Of a DNA stretch of 64,000 bases, positions 19,392-28,208 are shown piece by piece; within the stretch, counting starts at the first letter, position 1, and the number at the start of each line of letters is the position of its first letter. This stretch comes from Azospirillum oleiclasticum. GTDB taxonomy: Bacteria; Pseudomonadota; Alphaproteobacteria; Azospirillales; Azospirillaceae. The stretch is from NCBI RefSeq assembly GCF_013423485.1, contig NZ_JABFFR010000011.1, positions 248,001 to 312,000 of the forward strand, in the 5' to 3' direction. The position numbers were made by a program, and so were the translations under genes. A model generated the notes under the pieces. The model saw only the letters and a list, made by a program, of their open reading frames with translations. It was not told the DNA's origin and ran no database searches.

Positions 19392-20953
19392 GCAAGATCG
19401 TCGACGTCGCGGATGCTGTCGGCGGGATCGCCGATGGTGCCACGGTCGCCTCGGTCGGGGTGATCGGATGGGTTACGCCGGACAAGGTGCTCAAGGCTCT
19501 CGGCGACCGCTTCCGCGCGACCGGCTATCCGCGAAACCTGACCTTCTACTTTCCGGTGGGAACCGGTGATGCCCAGGGCATCAAGGGCATGGATCATGTC
19601 GCCCAGGAAGGGCTGATGAAGCGGATCATCGCCGGATCCTACATCAATCCGCTCGATCCCAAGACCAATCGGCGCCCGGAGCTGATGCGCCTGATCCGCG
19701 AGAACCGCATCGAGGCCTATTCCTGGCCGATCGGCGCATCGATGCATTGGCTGCGCGAGGTGGCCCGCCGCGGGCCCGGCTATCTGACCCAGGTCGGGCT
19801 CGGCACCTACATCGATCCGGCGCATGGCGGCGGCCGATTCACCGCCAGGGCGACCGAGGAGCTGGTCCGGAAGGTCGAGTTCGACGGCAAGCCTTATCTC
19901 TACTATCCCAGCTGGCCGATCGATGTGGCGATCTTGCGGGCGTCGACGGCCGACGAGCACGGCAACCTGTCCTTCGAGGACGAGGCGCTGGTCTCCTCGA
20001 ACATCGGCCTCGTACTCGCCGCCAAGGCCAGCGGCGGCCGCGTGATCGCCCAGGTCCGGCGGGTGTCGGGAGCGGGGGAGCGTCCGGCGTCCATCGTGAC
20101 GATTCCCGGCATGTTCGTCGATGCCGTGGTGGTGGATCCGGACATGATGATGTCCACCGACACGCCGTTCGATCCCGCCTATTTCAGCGGTCTCCGATGC
20201 CCGCTGTCGGCGCTGCCGAAGCCGGTCCAGAGCCCGGACAAGGTGATCGCCGCCCGGGCGGCGCGCGAGGTCGCCAAGCGCCAGCTGTCGATCTTCGGTT
20301 TCGGCGCCGCCGCCGACATTCCGCTGGTGATGGCGGAGCAGGGGATGTTCGACGATGGCGCACTCGCGGATTACTGGTTCACGACCGAGCACGGCTCCTA
20401 CGGCGGCGTCGTCATGTCCGGCTGGCAGTTTTCCGCCAACATCAACCCGGATGCCATTCTCGACGGAATCTACCAGTTCGACGCGATCGACGGCGGTCTC
20501 TGCGAGTTCGCCGCCCTGGCCTTCGCGCAATTCGACCGGCACGGTTCGGTCAATGTCAGCCGGTTCGGGGCGGCCAACCCCGGCGCCGGCGGGTTCACCG
20601 ACATCGCCCAGAACGCCAGGCGTCTGGTTTTCACCGGCACTTTCACCACCGGCGGGCTCGACATCGCGATCGCCGACGGTCGCCTCGACATCCGGCAGGA
20701 CGGCCGGATCTCGAAATTCGTCCGCGACGCCGAAAGCGTGACCTATCGCGTCTTCGACGGCGTTCGCCACCGGGGTCAGACCGCACTCCTGGTGACGGAG
20801 CGCGCGGTGTTCCAGGTGACGTCCGACGGGCTGGTGCTCAGCGAGATCGCGCCGGGCGTCGATGTCCGCCGGCACGTGCTGGAGCGGATGGAGTATCAGC
20901 CCATCCAGATCCTCGACCCGCTGCCGGTGATGGACACGGCCCTGTTTCGCTGA
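19388..20953 (+). CDS. Family I CoA-transferase (acetate/propionate CoA-transferase type)
   Basis: A 521-residue CoA-transferase with the alpha and beta halves fused, as in YdiF and propionate CoA-transferase. The N-terminal half has the glycine-rich VGTGDAQGIKGMDHVA; the catalytic glutamate is probably in FTTEHGSYGGV, where relatives have a Glu followed by GxxGG. It moves CoA between acetyl- or another acyl-CoA and a free acid, so the pathway can activate a carboxylic acid without ATP. Start at 19388 in an ATGA overlap with the enoyl-CoA hydratase gene. A hairpin (20989-21011) and an orphan binding-protein gene follow. Confidence 0.9.
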   Translation: MSKIVDVADAVGGIADGATVASVGVIGWVTPDKVLKALGDRFRATGYPRNLTFYFPVGTGDAQGIKGMDHVAQEGLMKRIIAGSYINPLDPKTNRRPELMRLIRENRIEAYSWPIGASMHWLREVARRGPGYLTQVGLGTYIDPAHGGGRFTARATEELVRKVEFDGKPYLYYPSWPIDVAILRASTADEHGNLSFEDEALVSSNIGLVLAAKASGGRVIAQVRRVSGAGERPASIVTIPGMFVDAVVVDPDMMMSTDTPFDPAYFSGLRCPLSALPKPVQSPDKVIAARAAREVAKRQLSIFGFGAAADIPLVMAEQGMFDDGALADYWFTTEHGSYGGVVMSGWQFSANINPDAILDGIYQFDAIDGGLCEFAALAFAQFDRHGSVNVSRFGAANPGAGGFTDIAQNARRLVFTGTFTTGGLDIAIADGRLDIRQDGRISKFVRDAESVTYRVFDGVRHRGQTALLVTERAVFQVTSDGLVLSEIAPGVDVRRHVLERMEYQPIQILDPLPVMDTALFR

Positions 20954-20988
20954 GCGCAAGCGGCCGCGGTGACCGGCGTTCCATGAAA

Positions 20989-21011
20989 CCGGCGGCCATG
21001 CCGGCCGCCGG
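20989..21011 (+). terminator. Hairpin between the CoA-transferase and binding-protein genes
   Basis: Perfect nine-base arms, CCGGCGGCC and GGCCGCCGG, around a five-base loop. There is no T-run, so it is either a factor-dependent terminator, an attenuator or an mRNA-stabilising stem that sets a different expression level for the downstream binding protein. Confidence 0.5.
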
Positions 21012-21058
21012 ATGCGGCTTGCCGACCGTCAACAACCAAGAGAATGGGGTAGGAAACG

Positions 21059-22273
21059 ATGCGAAGAAAGGCACTCTATTGCCTGGCGGCGACCATGGGC
21101 ATGGTCGCCGCCACGGCCCGGGCCGAGGTTGCCGGCGTGCGGATCGGTGTCCTCAACGACCAGTCCGGCATCTATGCCGACATGGGCGGCAAAGGAAGCA
21201 TCGAGGCGGCCCGGCTGGCGGTCGAGGATTTCACCGCCGCAAACTCGGGCGCGAACACCGGAATCACGATCGAGATCATCAGCGCCGACCATCAGAACAA
21301 GGCGGATATCGGCTCGGCGATCGCCCGCGAATGGTACGATCAGAAGGGCGTGGATCTCATCGTCGATATCCCCAATTCCAGCGTCGCCCTGGCGGTGCAG
21401 GCGGTCGCCCGGGACAAGGGCAAGCTCGCCATCTTCTCCGGCGCGTCCTCGTCCGACCTGACCAACGCCAAATGCTCCCCCAACAGCTTTGCCTGGACCT
21501 ACGACACCTATGGCCTCGCCAAAGGGACGGCGGGTGCCCTGACCAGGGGGGCGGAGGACAGCTGGTTCTTCGTGACCGCCGACTACGCCTTCGGTCACGC
21601 GCTGGAACGGGACGCCGCGGCGGTCGTCACGGCCGGGGGAGGAAAGGTGACCGGCTCGGTCCGCGCCCCGCTGGATACCCACGACTATTCCTCGTTTCTG
21701 CTGAAGGCCCAAGGGTCCGGCGCCAAATACATCGGGCTGGCCAATGCCGGAGGCGACACCATCACCTCGATCAAGCAGGCCGGGGAATTCGGCCTGATCG
21801 ATGGACAACAGACGCTGGCCGGGCTCGTCGTCTACCTCACCGACGTGCATTCGCTGGGGCTGAACACGGCACGCGGCCTGTTGCTGACGGCGTCGTTCTA
21901 CTGGGATCTGAACGACGGGACCCGCGCTTGGTCGAAGCGGTTCTTCGAGCGGCACAACCGGATGCCGACGATGGTGCAGGCCGGCGTCTACAGCGCGGTC
22001 ATGCATTATTTGAAGGCGGTGTCGGCGGCCGGCACCACCGATGCGATGACGGTCGCCGAGCGGATGCGCAAGATTCCCGTCAAGGACATGATGACGGACA
22101 ATGCCGTGCTGCGCGAGGACGGCAAGCTGGCGCGCGACATGTACCTGTTCCAGGTCAAATCGCCCGCCGAATCCAAAGCGCCATGGGACTATTACAAGCT
22201 GGTCCGCCGGATCCCCGCGAGCGAGGTCGTCCGTCCGCTCTCCGAAAGCCAGTGCCCCCTGATCAGGAAATAA
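21059..22273 (+). CDS. Periplasmic binding protein, LivJ-like (branched-chain amino-acid/amide type), orphan
   Basis: A 404-residue type I periplasmic binding protein. Signal peptide MRRKALYCLAATMGMVAATARA with cleavage likely after ARA, then GVRIGVLNDQSGIYADMGG, the standard LivJ opening. Other family segments include FVTADYAFGHALERDAAA and the PTMVQAGVYSAVMHY helix. No permease or ATPase gene of the Liv type is adjacent (only a broken livF fragment at 1678), so it must work with a transporter encoded elsewhere, or serve as a ligand sensor partner. It is in the same direction as the CoA-transferase, 105 bases behind it. Confidence 0.88.
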   Translation: MRRKALYCLAATMGMVAATARAEVAGVRIGVLNDQSGIYADMGGKGSIEAARLAVEDFTAANSGANTGITIEIISADHQNKADIGSAIAREWYDQKGVDLIVDIPNSSVALAVQAVARDKGKLAIFSGASSSDLTNAKCSPNSFAWTYDTYGLAKGTAGALTRGAEDSWFFVTADYAFGHALERDAAAVVTAGGGKVTGSVRAPLDTHDYSSFLLKAQGSGAKYIGLANAGGDTITSIKQAGEFGLIDGQQTLAGLVVYLTDVHSLGLNTARGLLLTASFYWDLNDGTRAWSKRFFERHNRMPTMVQAGVYSAVMHYLKAVSAAGTTDAMTVAERMRKIPVKDMMTDNAVLREDGKLARDMYLFQVKSPAESKAPWDYYKLVRRIPASEVVRPLSESQCPLIRK

Positions 22274-22281
22274 GCGAGGAC

Positions 22282-22309
22282 GGAGCGGAAGCCGCAGGGC
22301 CTCCGCTCC
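22282..22309. terminator. Inverted repeat between convergent genes
   Basis: Arms GGAGCGGA and TCCGCTCC (eight of eight) around a 12-base loop, placed in the 44-base gap between the stops of the convergent binding-protein and flavoenzyme genes. A bidirectional terminator is the natural reading, though no T-run is present. Confidence 0.55.
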
Positions 22310-22317
22310 CGCTTCCA

Positions 22318-23688
22318 TCAGAAGGCGCTGCCGTTGCGGGCCATCAGCTCGCGGACCCCGGCCCCGGGAACATCGCGGAACCGCAGACCGTCATCGAGGG
22401 ACATCACCGCGGCGACCGCCGCAGCGTGGCCATATTCGAAGCATTGGGCGGTGACCCGCGCCGAAGCCAGCGCCTCGTGCTCGGCGCTCAGGCACCGGCC
22501 GGCCACGATGATGTTCTCACCCGTTTCCGGCACCAGGGCCAGATAGGGGACCTCGTACCAGTCGTCGAGCAGCCAGTGCAGCTTGGGCTTGTCGCCCGCG
22601 TGGAGCTCGATCGGCCAGGGCACGCGGCAGATGCCGTCGGTGCGTTTGCGGCAGGCGAGCACATCGCTGTTGCGCAAGGTGTCGACACCGACGATGGAGC
22701 GTGTCTGCCGGATCCCGGCTTCGACACCGGTATCGACGACGTGGCTGTTCTCGCAGCCCGGCACCGTGTCGCGCAGGAAGCGGGCATACTCGCGGACCTG
22801 CAGGCGCCCGCTCATCTCGGCTTCGGTGAAGTCGGCCGGATCGATGACGTTGAGCATGCGGTCGTCACGGCCGCTCAGCCGTGTCGCGTTGACCATCAGC
22901 TCGTTCGGCCGGGTGGTCGGGAAAATCCAGATCTTGTTGCGCGGCAGGTGGTAGGCGCCGCCGTCATTCGCCCGCCGGATGGCTTCGGTCAGTTTCGGCG
23001 GGCAAATGGTGTCCTCCCCGTAATAGGCGAGGTAGCGATCCATATCGACGTTGCCGAGACGGAAGAACATCGTCGGATTCTGGATCTTCCCGTTGTCGCC
23101 GAAGACATGGCGGTGCCCGGCGCGGGCCACGACCGCCGCATCGCCGGAGGCGTCGATGATGCGCCGGGCGCGGACAGTGGACCGCCCGGCCTTGGATTCG
23201 ATGACGACGCCGGCATAGGTCTCGCCATCCATGAGAACGCCGGTCACCGCGGTGTGGAACAGCACGCGGACGCCCGCCGCGGCCAGAAAGGCATCCGCCG
23301 TTTCCCGCCACATCAGCGGGTCGTGGGTCACGGTCCAGGTCTTGCCGTAGATTTGCGGCGCGGTCAGGCCGCCCCGTTCAAGAATGGCGCGGCGGAACCG
23401 TTCGGTGAAGCCGAAGACGACCTGCTCGGGTCCGGCATTGCGGTCGCTGGCGAGATACATGCCGCAGATCGTGCCCGACATGCCGGCGACCGCAGCACCA
23501 CCGCAGAAACCGTACCGTTCCAGAAGCATCACCGACTTGCCGGCTTCCGCCGCGACCGTCGCGGCGGCGACCCCGGCGGCACCGCCACCCACCACCAGCA
23601 CGTCGACATCGGCCAGGATGGGAAGGCCGGGGGCTTCCTCCAGACGACACACCGTCGTCCAACCGGGAAACAGGTCGGCCTGAAGCAT
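22318..23688 (-). CDS. FAD-dependent oxidoreductase (FAD_oxidored family)
   Basis: A 456-residue flavoprotein. The dinucleotide fold is at residues 27-60: VDVLVVGGGAAGVAAATVAA and MLLERYGFCGGAAVAGMSG. The second FAD contact is ARRIIDASGDAAVVARAGH, and the C-terminal flavin segment is VAGRCLSAEHEALASARVT. This family contains secreted or cytoplasmic oxidoreductases of unknown substrate that often lie in catabolic clusters with ABC transporters. It is convergent with the LivJ-like gene and shares direction with the downstream dipeptidase. An exact ATTGATATGTCA site begins 13 bases upstream of its start, suggesting control by the GntR/FCD regulator. Confidence 0.87.
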   Translation of the reverse strand: MLQADLFPGWTTVCRLEEAPGLPILADVDVLVVGGGAAGVAAATVAAEAGKSVMLLERYGFCGGAAVAGMSGTICGMYLASDRNAGPEQVVFGFTERFRRAILERGGLTAPQIYGKTWTVTHDPLMWRETADAFLAAAGVRVLFHTAVTGVLMDGETYAGVVIESKAGRSTVRARRIIDASGDAAVVARAGHRHVFGDNGKIQNPTMFFRLGNVDMDRYLAYYGEDTICPPKLTEAIRRANDGGAYHLPRNKIWIFPTTRPNELMVNATRLSGRDDRMLNVIDPADFTEAEMSGRLQVREYARFLRDTVPGCENSHVVDTGVEAGIRQTRSIVGVDTLRNSDVLACRKRTDGICRVPWPIELHAGDKPKLHWLLDDWYEVPYLALVPETGENIIVAGRCLSAEHEALASARVTAQCFEYGHAAAVAAVMSLDDGLRFRDVPGAGVRELMARNGSAF

Positions 23689-23700
23689 CGATATCCACCT

Positions 23701-23712
23701 ATTGATATGTCA
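23701..23712 (+). promoter_or_regulatory. Operator-like site upstream of the flavoenzyme gene
   Basis: ATTGATATGTCA, identical to the two overlapping copies at 17634-17656. It sits 13 bases upstream of the minus-strand flavoenzyme start at 23688, where a repressor would block transcription or ribosome access. Confidence 0.5.
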
Positions 23713-23785
23713 GTTGCCGATCAACGGTAGTGGCGGTTGCCGGCTTTGTCGATAGCTTTGTGACCGTTCGGGCGTCGATGGATTT

Positions 23786-24844
23786 TCAGCCGATCGTCCG
23801 CTGCAGCACATCGAGCCAGTTCGACCAGGCGATCTTGTTGAGCAGGTCCTCGCCGTAACCGCGCCGGCGCAGTTCCTCGTAGAACAGCGGCATGCCCGCC
23901 GCCGTGCCGATGTCCCGCGGGACGACGCAGCCGTCGAAGTCCGACCCGATCGCCACCCGGTCCTCCCCCAGCCGTTCGAGCAGCCCCTCGAGGTGCCGCA
24001 CCACCACCCCCATGCCGGTATCCGGGTTCATGTTGCCGTCGGCGCGCAGAAAGGAGGTGGCGAAACACAGCCCCACCACCCCGCCGGACTCGCGGATCGC
24101 GTCGAGCTGCCGGTCGGTCAGGTTGCGGGATGATGGGCAGAGCGCGTGGGCGTTCGAATGGGTGGCGACCAGCGGTGCCCTCGACAGGCGCGCCACATCC
24201 CAGAATCCCTGTTCGGTGATGTGCGAGAGATCGATCATGATCTTCATGTCATTGCAGGCGCGGACCAGACGCTCGCCCGCCGCCGTCAGTCCCGGACCGC
24301 AGTCGGGGCCGCTGGGAAAGCGCGCCGGCACCCCATGCCCGAAGATCGTGTCGCGGCTCCAGACCGGTCCCAGCGAGCGGAGCCCGGCCGCATGCAGGAC
24401 GTCCAGCATGTGCAGGTCGGCGTCGATGGCGTCGGCGCCTTCGAGATGGACCAGCACGGCGATGCTGCCGCGCGCCATCGCCGACCGGATCGCATCGCTA
24501 TCGCGGCAGATGGTGACCGCACCCTGCGAGGCCCGCTCCACCCTGAGGAGCAGGGACAGCATGGTCACGATGGGCGTGCGGGCCGTTTCCAGGTCGAGCA
24601 TCGGCGGCAACGGGATGTCGTAGCGCTCGCCGGCCATGCTGGAGTAATTGTTGCGGGACGAGGAGGGCGAGAACAAGGCGAAGAATCCACCCGCGAAGTT
24701 GCCGGCGCGGGCCTTGGGCAGATCGATGTGCGCCTCGTCCTGTCCCCCAAGAAATGCCGTGGCCGGATCCGCTGTCGCGGTGCGGTAAAGACGAAGGGCG
24801 ACGTCGTTATGGCCGTCAAAGGTTGGAATTGACGCTGGGCTCAT
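23786..24844 (-). CDS. Membrane dipeptidase (renal dipeptidase), peptidase family M19
   Basis: A 352-residue zinc dipeptidase. The M19 metal ligands are all visible: DGHNDVALR near the N-terminus, VHLEGADAID (Glu), IDLSHITEQGFWDV (His), ATHSNAHAL (His) and AIGSDFDG (Asp). Members hydrolyse dipeptides, often with a D-residue or dehydro side chain at the C-terminal position, and some act on beta-lactams. No signal peptide is seen, so it is cytoplasmic here. The ATG at 24844 gives the normal family length. It lies between the flavoenzyme and the second sister LysR gene on the same strand and fits a pathway that hydrolyses an imported peptide-like compound. Confidence 0.92.
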   Translation of the reverse strand: MSPASIPTFDGHNDVALRLYRTATADPATAFLGGQDEAHIDLPKARAGNFAGGFFALFSPSSSRNNYSSMAGERYDIPLPPMLDLETARTPIVTMLSLLLRVERASQGAVTICRDSDAIRSAMARGSIAVLVHLEGADAIDADLHMLDVLHAAGLRSLGPVWSRDTIFGHGVPARFPSGPDCGPGLTAAGERLVRACNDMKIMIDLSHITEQGFWDVARLSRAPLVATHSNAHALCPSSRNLTDRQLDAIRESGGVVGLCFATSFLRADGNMNPDTGMGVVVRHLEGLLERLGEDRVAIGSDFDGCVVPRDIGTAAGMPLFYEELRRRGYGEDLLNKIAWSNWLDVLQRTIG

Positions 24845-24921
24845 GGCACGGGTTCTTCCTGATGTCCGGCAGTGATTTCTGCTCATCAGGATTTTGACGG
24901 GTTTTTTCCAGTCGGCGAAGT

Positions 24922-25896
24922 CTATTCTGCGACGTCTTCCGTTGCATTCTGGGCACCTCCGGACTGTTTGAGCGAGCTCAGGAACTCCGTGGAGAAGATG
25001 CGGGTTCGGGAACGGATGTGCTGGATCAGCATCTGCGTCGCCTTGGTCGGGGTTCGGCCGACCTTGACGATCAGATGCGCCGCCGATTTCAGCAACAGCG
25101 GATGGTCGACCCGCAGGGCGACGACCTCGCCGCCCTGGGCGGCGGCCAGCGCGTTGTGCGCCCCGAGAAAGGTCACCGCCCGGTTGTTCCGCACGAAGCG
25201 CGCCAGGCTGTGGACTGAATTGGTCGAGAAGGCGATCGTGAGCGGGACCTGTTCGACATAGGCGAGGGTTTCGATGATCTTGCCGATGCCGAAGGCCGAC
25301 GGCATCATCGCCACCGGGTATTCCAGGGCCCGCTGGATCGTGATCGGTCCCGGATCGGCGGAAAGCGGGTGCTCCGGGCCGACCAGCATGTAGAGCGGAA
25401 GCACCGCCTTCATCACCGTGCGGATTTTCACCGAACGCGGCGGATTGAAGGTGACGCCGATGTGGGCGATGTCCTCCGTCACTTCGGCGACCACGTCGTT
25501 CGCCGTCATGGTGTTCATCGTCAACTGAATGTTCGGATAGGCCCTGCTGAACGGCAACAGGGCATGGTCCATCAGATCGTCGATGAAGCCCTCGCCGATC
25601 GCCAGCCGCAAGCTGCCCCTTTGCAGATTGTTGAGCTCGGCGATGCGCTCTTCCAGATCCTCCTGCTGCGACCGGCAGGTCCGCCAATAGTCCAGGACAT
25701 GGTGCGCCGCTTCCGTGGGGGTGACACCGGAAGCCCCGCGTTCGAACAGCGTGGTGCCCAGCTCCTCTTCCAACAGACGGATTTGGCGGGCAATGACCGA
25801 TGGCGCGGTGTTGATCACATTGGCCGCCCCACGGATCGATCCGTGGGTCAGCACCTCGAAGAAATAGCGCAACCGTCGCTGATTGATTTCCCGCAT
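24922..25896 (-). CDS. LysR-family transcriptional regulator (sister of the one at 12067)
   Basis: A 324-residue LysR regulator with N-terminal [23 protein letters not shown] and the recognition region [19 protein letters not shown]. It aligns along its whole length with the regulator at 12067 (roughly 70 percent by eye; for example [10 protein letters not shown] and [10 protein letters not shown] are shared). The frame is open 23 codons further upstream, but the paralogue supports 25896. It is divergent from the MlrC gene at 26100, with an inverted repeat in between. Two sister regulators in one island, each beside one copy of the duplicated binding-protein/PLP-enzyme set, indicate duplication followed by separate control. 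Confidence 0.9.
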   Translation of the reverse strand: MREINQRRLRYFFEVLTHGSIRGAANVINTAPSVIARQIRLLEEELGTTLFERGASGVTPTEAAHHVLDYWRTCRSQQEDLEERIAELNNLQRGSLRLAIGEGFIDDLMDHALLPFSRAYPNIQLTMNTMTANDVVAEVTEDIAHIGVTFNPPRSVKIRTVMKAVLPLYMLVGPEHPLSADPGPITIQRALEYPVAMMPSAFGIGKIIETLAYVEQVPLTIAFSTNSVHSLARFVRNNRAVTFLGAHNALAAAQGGEVVALRVDHPLLLKSAAHLIVKVGRTPTKATQMLIQHIRSRTRIFSTEFLSSLKQSGGAQNATEDVAE

Positions 25897-25953
25897 CGAG
25901 CACCCCTGCGGCTTTGCCCCTTGGCCGGACCTGGCGTGGCCGGTGGAATCCAA

Positions 25954-25988
25954 TGCCGAAATCACGAAAGAGTGTTCTCATTTCGGCA
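25954..25988. promoter_or_regulatory. Inverted repeat in the LysR/MlrC divergent promoter
   Basis: Perfect nine-base arms TGCCGAAAT (25954-25962) and ATTTCGGCA (25980-25988) separated by 17 bases. It lies 58 bases upstream of the LysR start and 112 bases upstream of the MlrC start, the usual place for a LysR recognition site. The arms could also make a hairpin, but neither flank is a gene end. Confidence 0.55.
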
Positions 25989-26099
25989 ACGCCGGAGAAC
26001 TCCACCTGCTCTTCCCGCACCTCGTAATCCGGCACTAGATTTCTCAGGAAGAATATCTTTCGGAACGACCTTGCAATTTCTGACGGAGCTGGTGAGAAC

Positions 26100-27575
26100 A
26101 TGCGCGTAATGGTCGCGGGCTTCGAGCACGAGACGAATACATTCGCTCCTACCAGGGCCGGCTATCGAAATTTCCTGAACGGGGAAGGCTACCCGGCCAT
26201 GGCCCGCGGCAGCGACATGCTGCGCCTGCGCGACGTCAATCTGGCGACGGGCGGATTCATCCAGGCTGCGGAACAGCGCGGGTTCGAGATCATCCCGGTG
26301 ATCTGGGCAGGGGCGAGCGCCTCGGCGCACGTCACGACCGATGCGTACGAACGGATTGCCGGCGAGATCGTCGCGGCGGCGAAGGCTCACGCATTCGATG
26401 CCATCTACCTCAACCTTCATGGGGCGATGGTAACCGAACGGCATGACGATGGCGAAGGCGAACTGCTGCGCCGGCTGCGCGCGGTCGTCGGGCCGGCGAT
26501 GCCGATCTTCTGTTCGGTCGATCTCCATGCGAACATGACCGAGGCGATGCTGTCACTGGCGACCGGGATCGTCGGCTACCAGACCTATCCGCACATCGAC
26601 ATGGCGGAGACCGGACGCCGCGCCGTGGCCCTGCACGATGCCTGTCGGAATGCCGGCGGGCGTCTGTACCGTGCCGCCCGTCGCCTGCCGTTTCTCATCC
26701 CGCTCAACGCTCAATGCACGCTGGCCGAACCGGCGCGATCGACCTACGCCCTGGTGCGGGAGAAGCGGGTGGGGGACGTCCTCTCGCTGTCCTTCGCGCC
26801 GGGCTTTCCCGCGTCAGATTTCGCCGAATGCGGCCCGGTCGTCTGGGGCTACGGCCGGACCCAGGAGGCCGTCGATGCCGCGGTGGAGGCGGTCCACCGT
26901 CACATTCTGGAGACGGAACCGCAATGGGCGGTGGAGTTCCTCGACCCGGAAACCGCCGTGAAGGAGGCGATGCGCCTTTCAGCCGGTGCAACCCGGCCGG
27001 TGGTCATCTCCGACACGCAGGACAACCCCGGTGCTGGGGCCGATGCCGACACCACCGGCATGTTGCGGGCCCTTGTCGCCTGCCGGGCGGACGGGGCGGC
27101 GCTCGGCGTCTTCTACGATCCGGCCGCGGTCGCCGCCGCGGCCGAAGCAGGCCCGGGCGGAACGGTGACCCTGGCGCTCGGCGGACGCTCCGGCACGGCG
27201 GGCGACGAGCCGTTCGTCGGAACCTTCGAGGTGGAAACGGTCGGCGACGGTCGTTGCGTCTTCGAAGGGCCGATGCTTCGGGGAACCGAGCTCGATCTTC
27301 AGGGGGCCGCCTGCCTGCGCATCGGCGGTGTGCGGGTCGTGGTCTGCGCGACGAAGGCGCAGATGTTCGACCGGAACCTCTACCGTATGGTCGGCATCCA
27401 GCCGGAAGCGATGAAAATCCTCGTGAACAAGAGCTCGGTGCATTTCCGCGCCGATTTCGGACCGATCAGCGAGGCGATCCTGATCGCCAAGGCGCCGGGA
27501 CCGATGAAGGCCGATCCCAGGGACCTGCCCTGGACGAAGCTGCCGCAGGCGATGCGCCTGTTCCCGGCGGCCTGA
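26100..27575 (+). CDS. MlrC-family metallopeptidase, M81 (copy 1)
   Basis: A 491-residue protein of the M81 family, named after MlrC, which opens the linearised cyanobacterial peptide microcystin. Family segments: VAGFEHETNTFAPTRAGY at the N-terminus, YLNLHGAMVTERHDDGEG, CSVDLHANMTE and YQTYPHIDMAETGRRA, which supply the likely zinc-binding His, Asp and Glu residues. The C-terminal half is the MlrC_C domain (SDTQDNPGAGADADTTGML). Most M81 proteins lie in ABC-transporter clusters and their natural amide substrates are unknown. It is divergent from a LysR gene and followed by a ureidoglycolate-lyase-fold gene and the second family 5 binding protein. Confidence 0.92.
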   Translation: MRVMVAGFEHETNTFAPTRAGYRNFLNGEGYPAMARGSDMLRLRDVNLATGGFIQAAEQRGFEIIPVIWAGASASAHVTTDAYERIAGEIVAAAKAHAFDAIYLNLHGAMVTERHDDGEGELLRRLRAVVGPAMPIFCSVDLHANMTEAMLSLATGIVGYQTYPHIDMAETGRRAVALHDACRNAGGRLYRAARRLPFLIPLNAQCTLAEPARSTYALVREKRVGDVLSLSFAPGFPASDFAECGPVVWGYGRTQEAVDAAVEAVHRHILETEPQWAVEFLDPETAVKEAMRLSAGATRPVVISDTQDNPGAGADADTTGMLRALVACRADGAALGVFYDPAAVAAAAEAGPGGTVTLALGGRSGTAGDEPFVGTFEVETVGDGRCVFEGPMLRGTELDLQGAACLRIGGVRVVVCATKAQMFDRNLYRMVGIQPEAMKILVNKSSVHFRADFGPISEAILIAKAPGPMKADPRDLPWTKLPQAMRLFPAA

Positions 27576-27628
27576 GGAGCGACCACGGCTTCCACCCTGT
27601 GCGCCGCCGGCGCGACGAAAGGTTCAGC

Positions 27629-28156
27629 ATGATGACCGACACCATCATTCATACGCTTGAAGTCGAGGATCTGACGTCGGACGCCTTCGCGCCGTTCGGA
27701 GAGGTTCTCGCGGTGCGGGAGCGGCCGACGTTCGATCTGCCGACCAAGGCGCTCCATCGCTTCGGTTGGACCACCGATTCCGAAACCATCGTCCAGATCA
27801 TCGCGTTCAAGCCTCTGCCCTTCATCGTCGATGCCGTCGAACGGCACTGGCACGTCACGGAATCGCGCATGCACATCGGCGGTTCTCCGGCCATCGTGGT
27901 CGTGGCCCCGCCCAGCGACGCTCCGCCGACCCCCTCCGATCTCCGTGCATTCCGGATCGATCGTCAGGGCTTCATGTTCAAGACGGGGACTTGGCACAGC
28001 CTGAACGCCTATCCGGAAGGCTCGGCGCCATCGGAATTCCTGTTCCTGTCGGATCGGGCGACCCAGAGCGAGTTGTTCGACAACCCGACGCCCAACCCGG
28101 TCCGCAGCAGCATCCACAGGCTCAACACGGGTATCGCGATCCGGCCGCGTGCCTGA
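27629..28156 (+). CDS. Ureidoglycolate lyase (AllA)-family protein
   Basis: A 175-residue cupin-fold protein resembling AllA: PFGEVLAVRERPTFDLP at the start, then HRFGWTT, ITESRMHIGG-like TESRMHIGGSPAIVVVAPP and the hallmark GTWHSLNAYPEGS, which aligns with the GxWHxxL metal/active segment. AllA splits ureidoglycolate to glyoxylate and urea. No other allantoin gene is near, so it may act on a different hydroxy-amide or simply as a cupin. Two adjacent ATG codons at 27629 and 27632 could start it. It lies between an MlrC gene and a binding-protein gene in one direction, so it is probably part of the same operon. Confidence 0.78.
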   Translation: MMTDTIIHTLEVEDLTSDAFAPFGEVLAVRERPTFDLPTKALHRFGWTTDSETIVQIIAFKPLPFIVDAVERHWHVTESRMHIGGSPAIVVVAPPSDAPPTPSDLRAFRIDRQGFMFKTGTWHSLNAYPEGSAPSEFLFLSDRATQSELFDNPTPNPVRSSIHRLNTGIAIRPRA

Positions 28157-28208
28157 GCTGCCGGCGGCGCCACGAAAAGCGAACCTTTCACTACGGGAGG
28201 CGGGAGTC

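Noticed and set aside
19747..23730. Very long plus-strand frame of about 1,330 codons
   Set aside because: It is an arginine- and glycine-rich off-frame reading across three clear genes (CoA-transferase, binding protein, and the antisense of the flavoenzyme).
23786..26101. A single 771-codon minus-strand gene fusing a regulator-like part to the dipeptidase
   Set aside because: The upstream half is an alternative frame of the LysR gene at 24922-25896, whose own frame has clear HTH and effector motifs. The dipeptidase starts at 24844.
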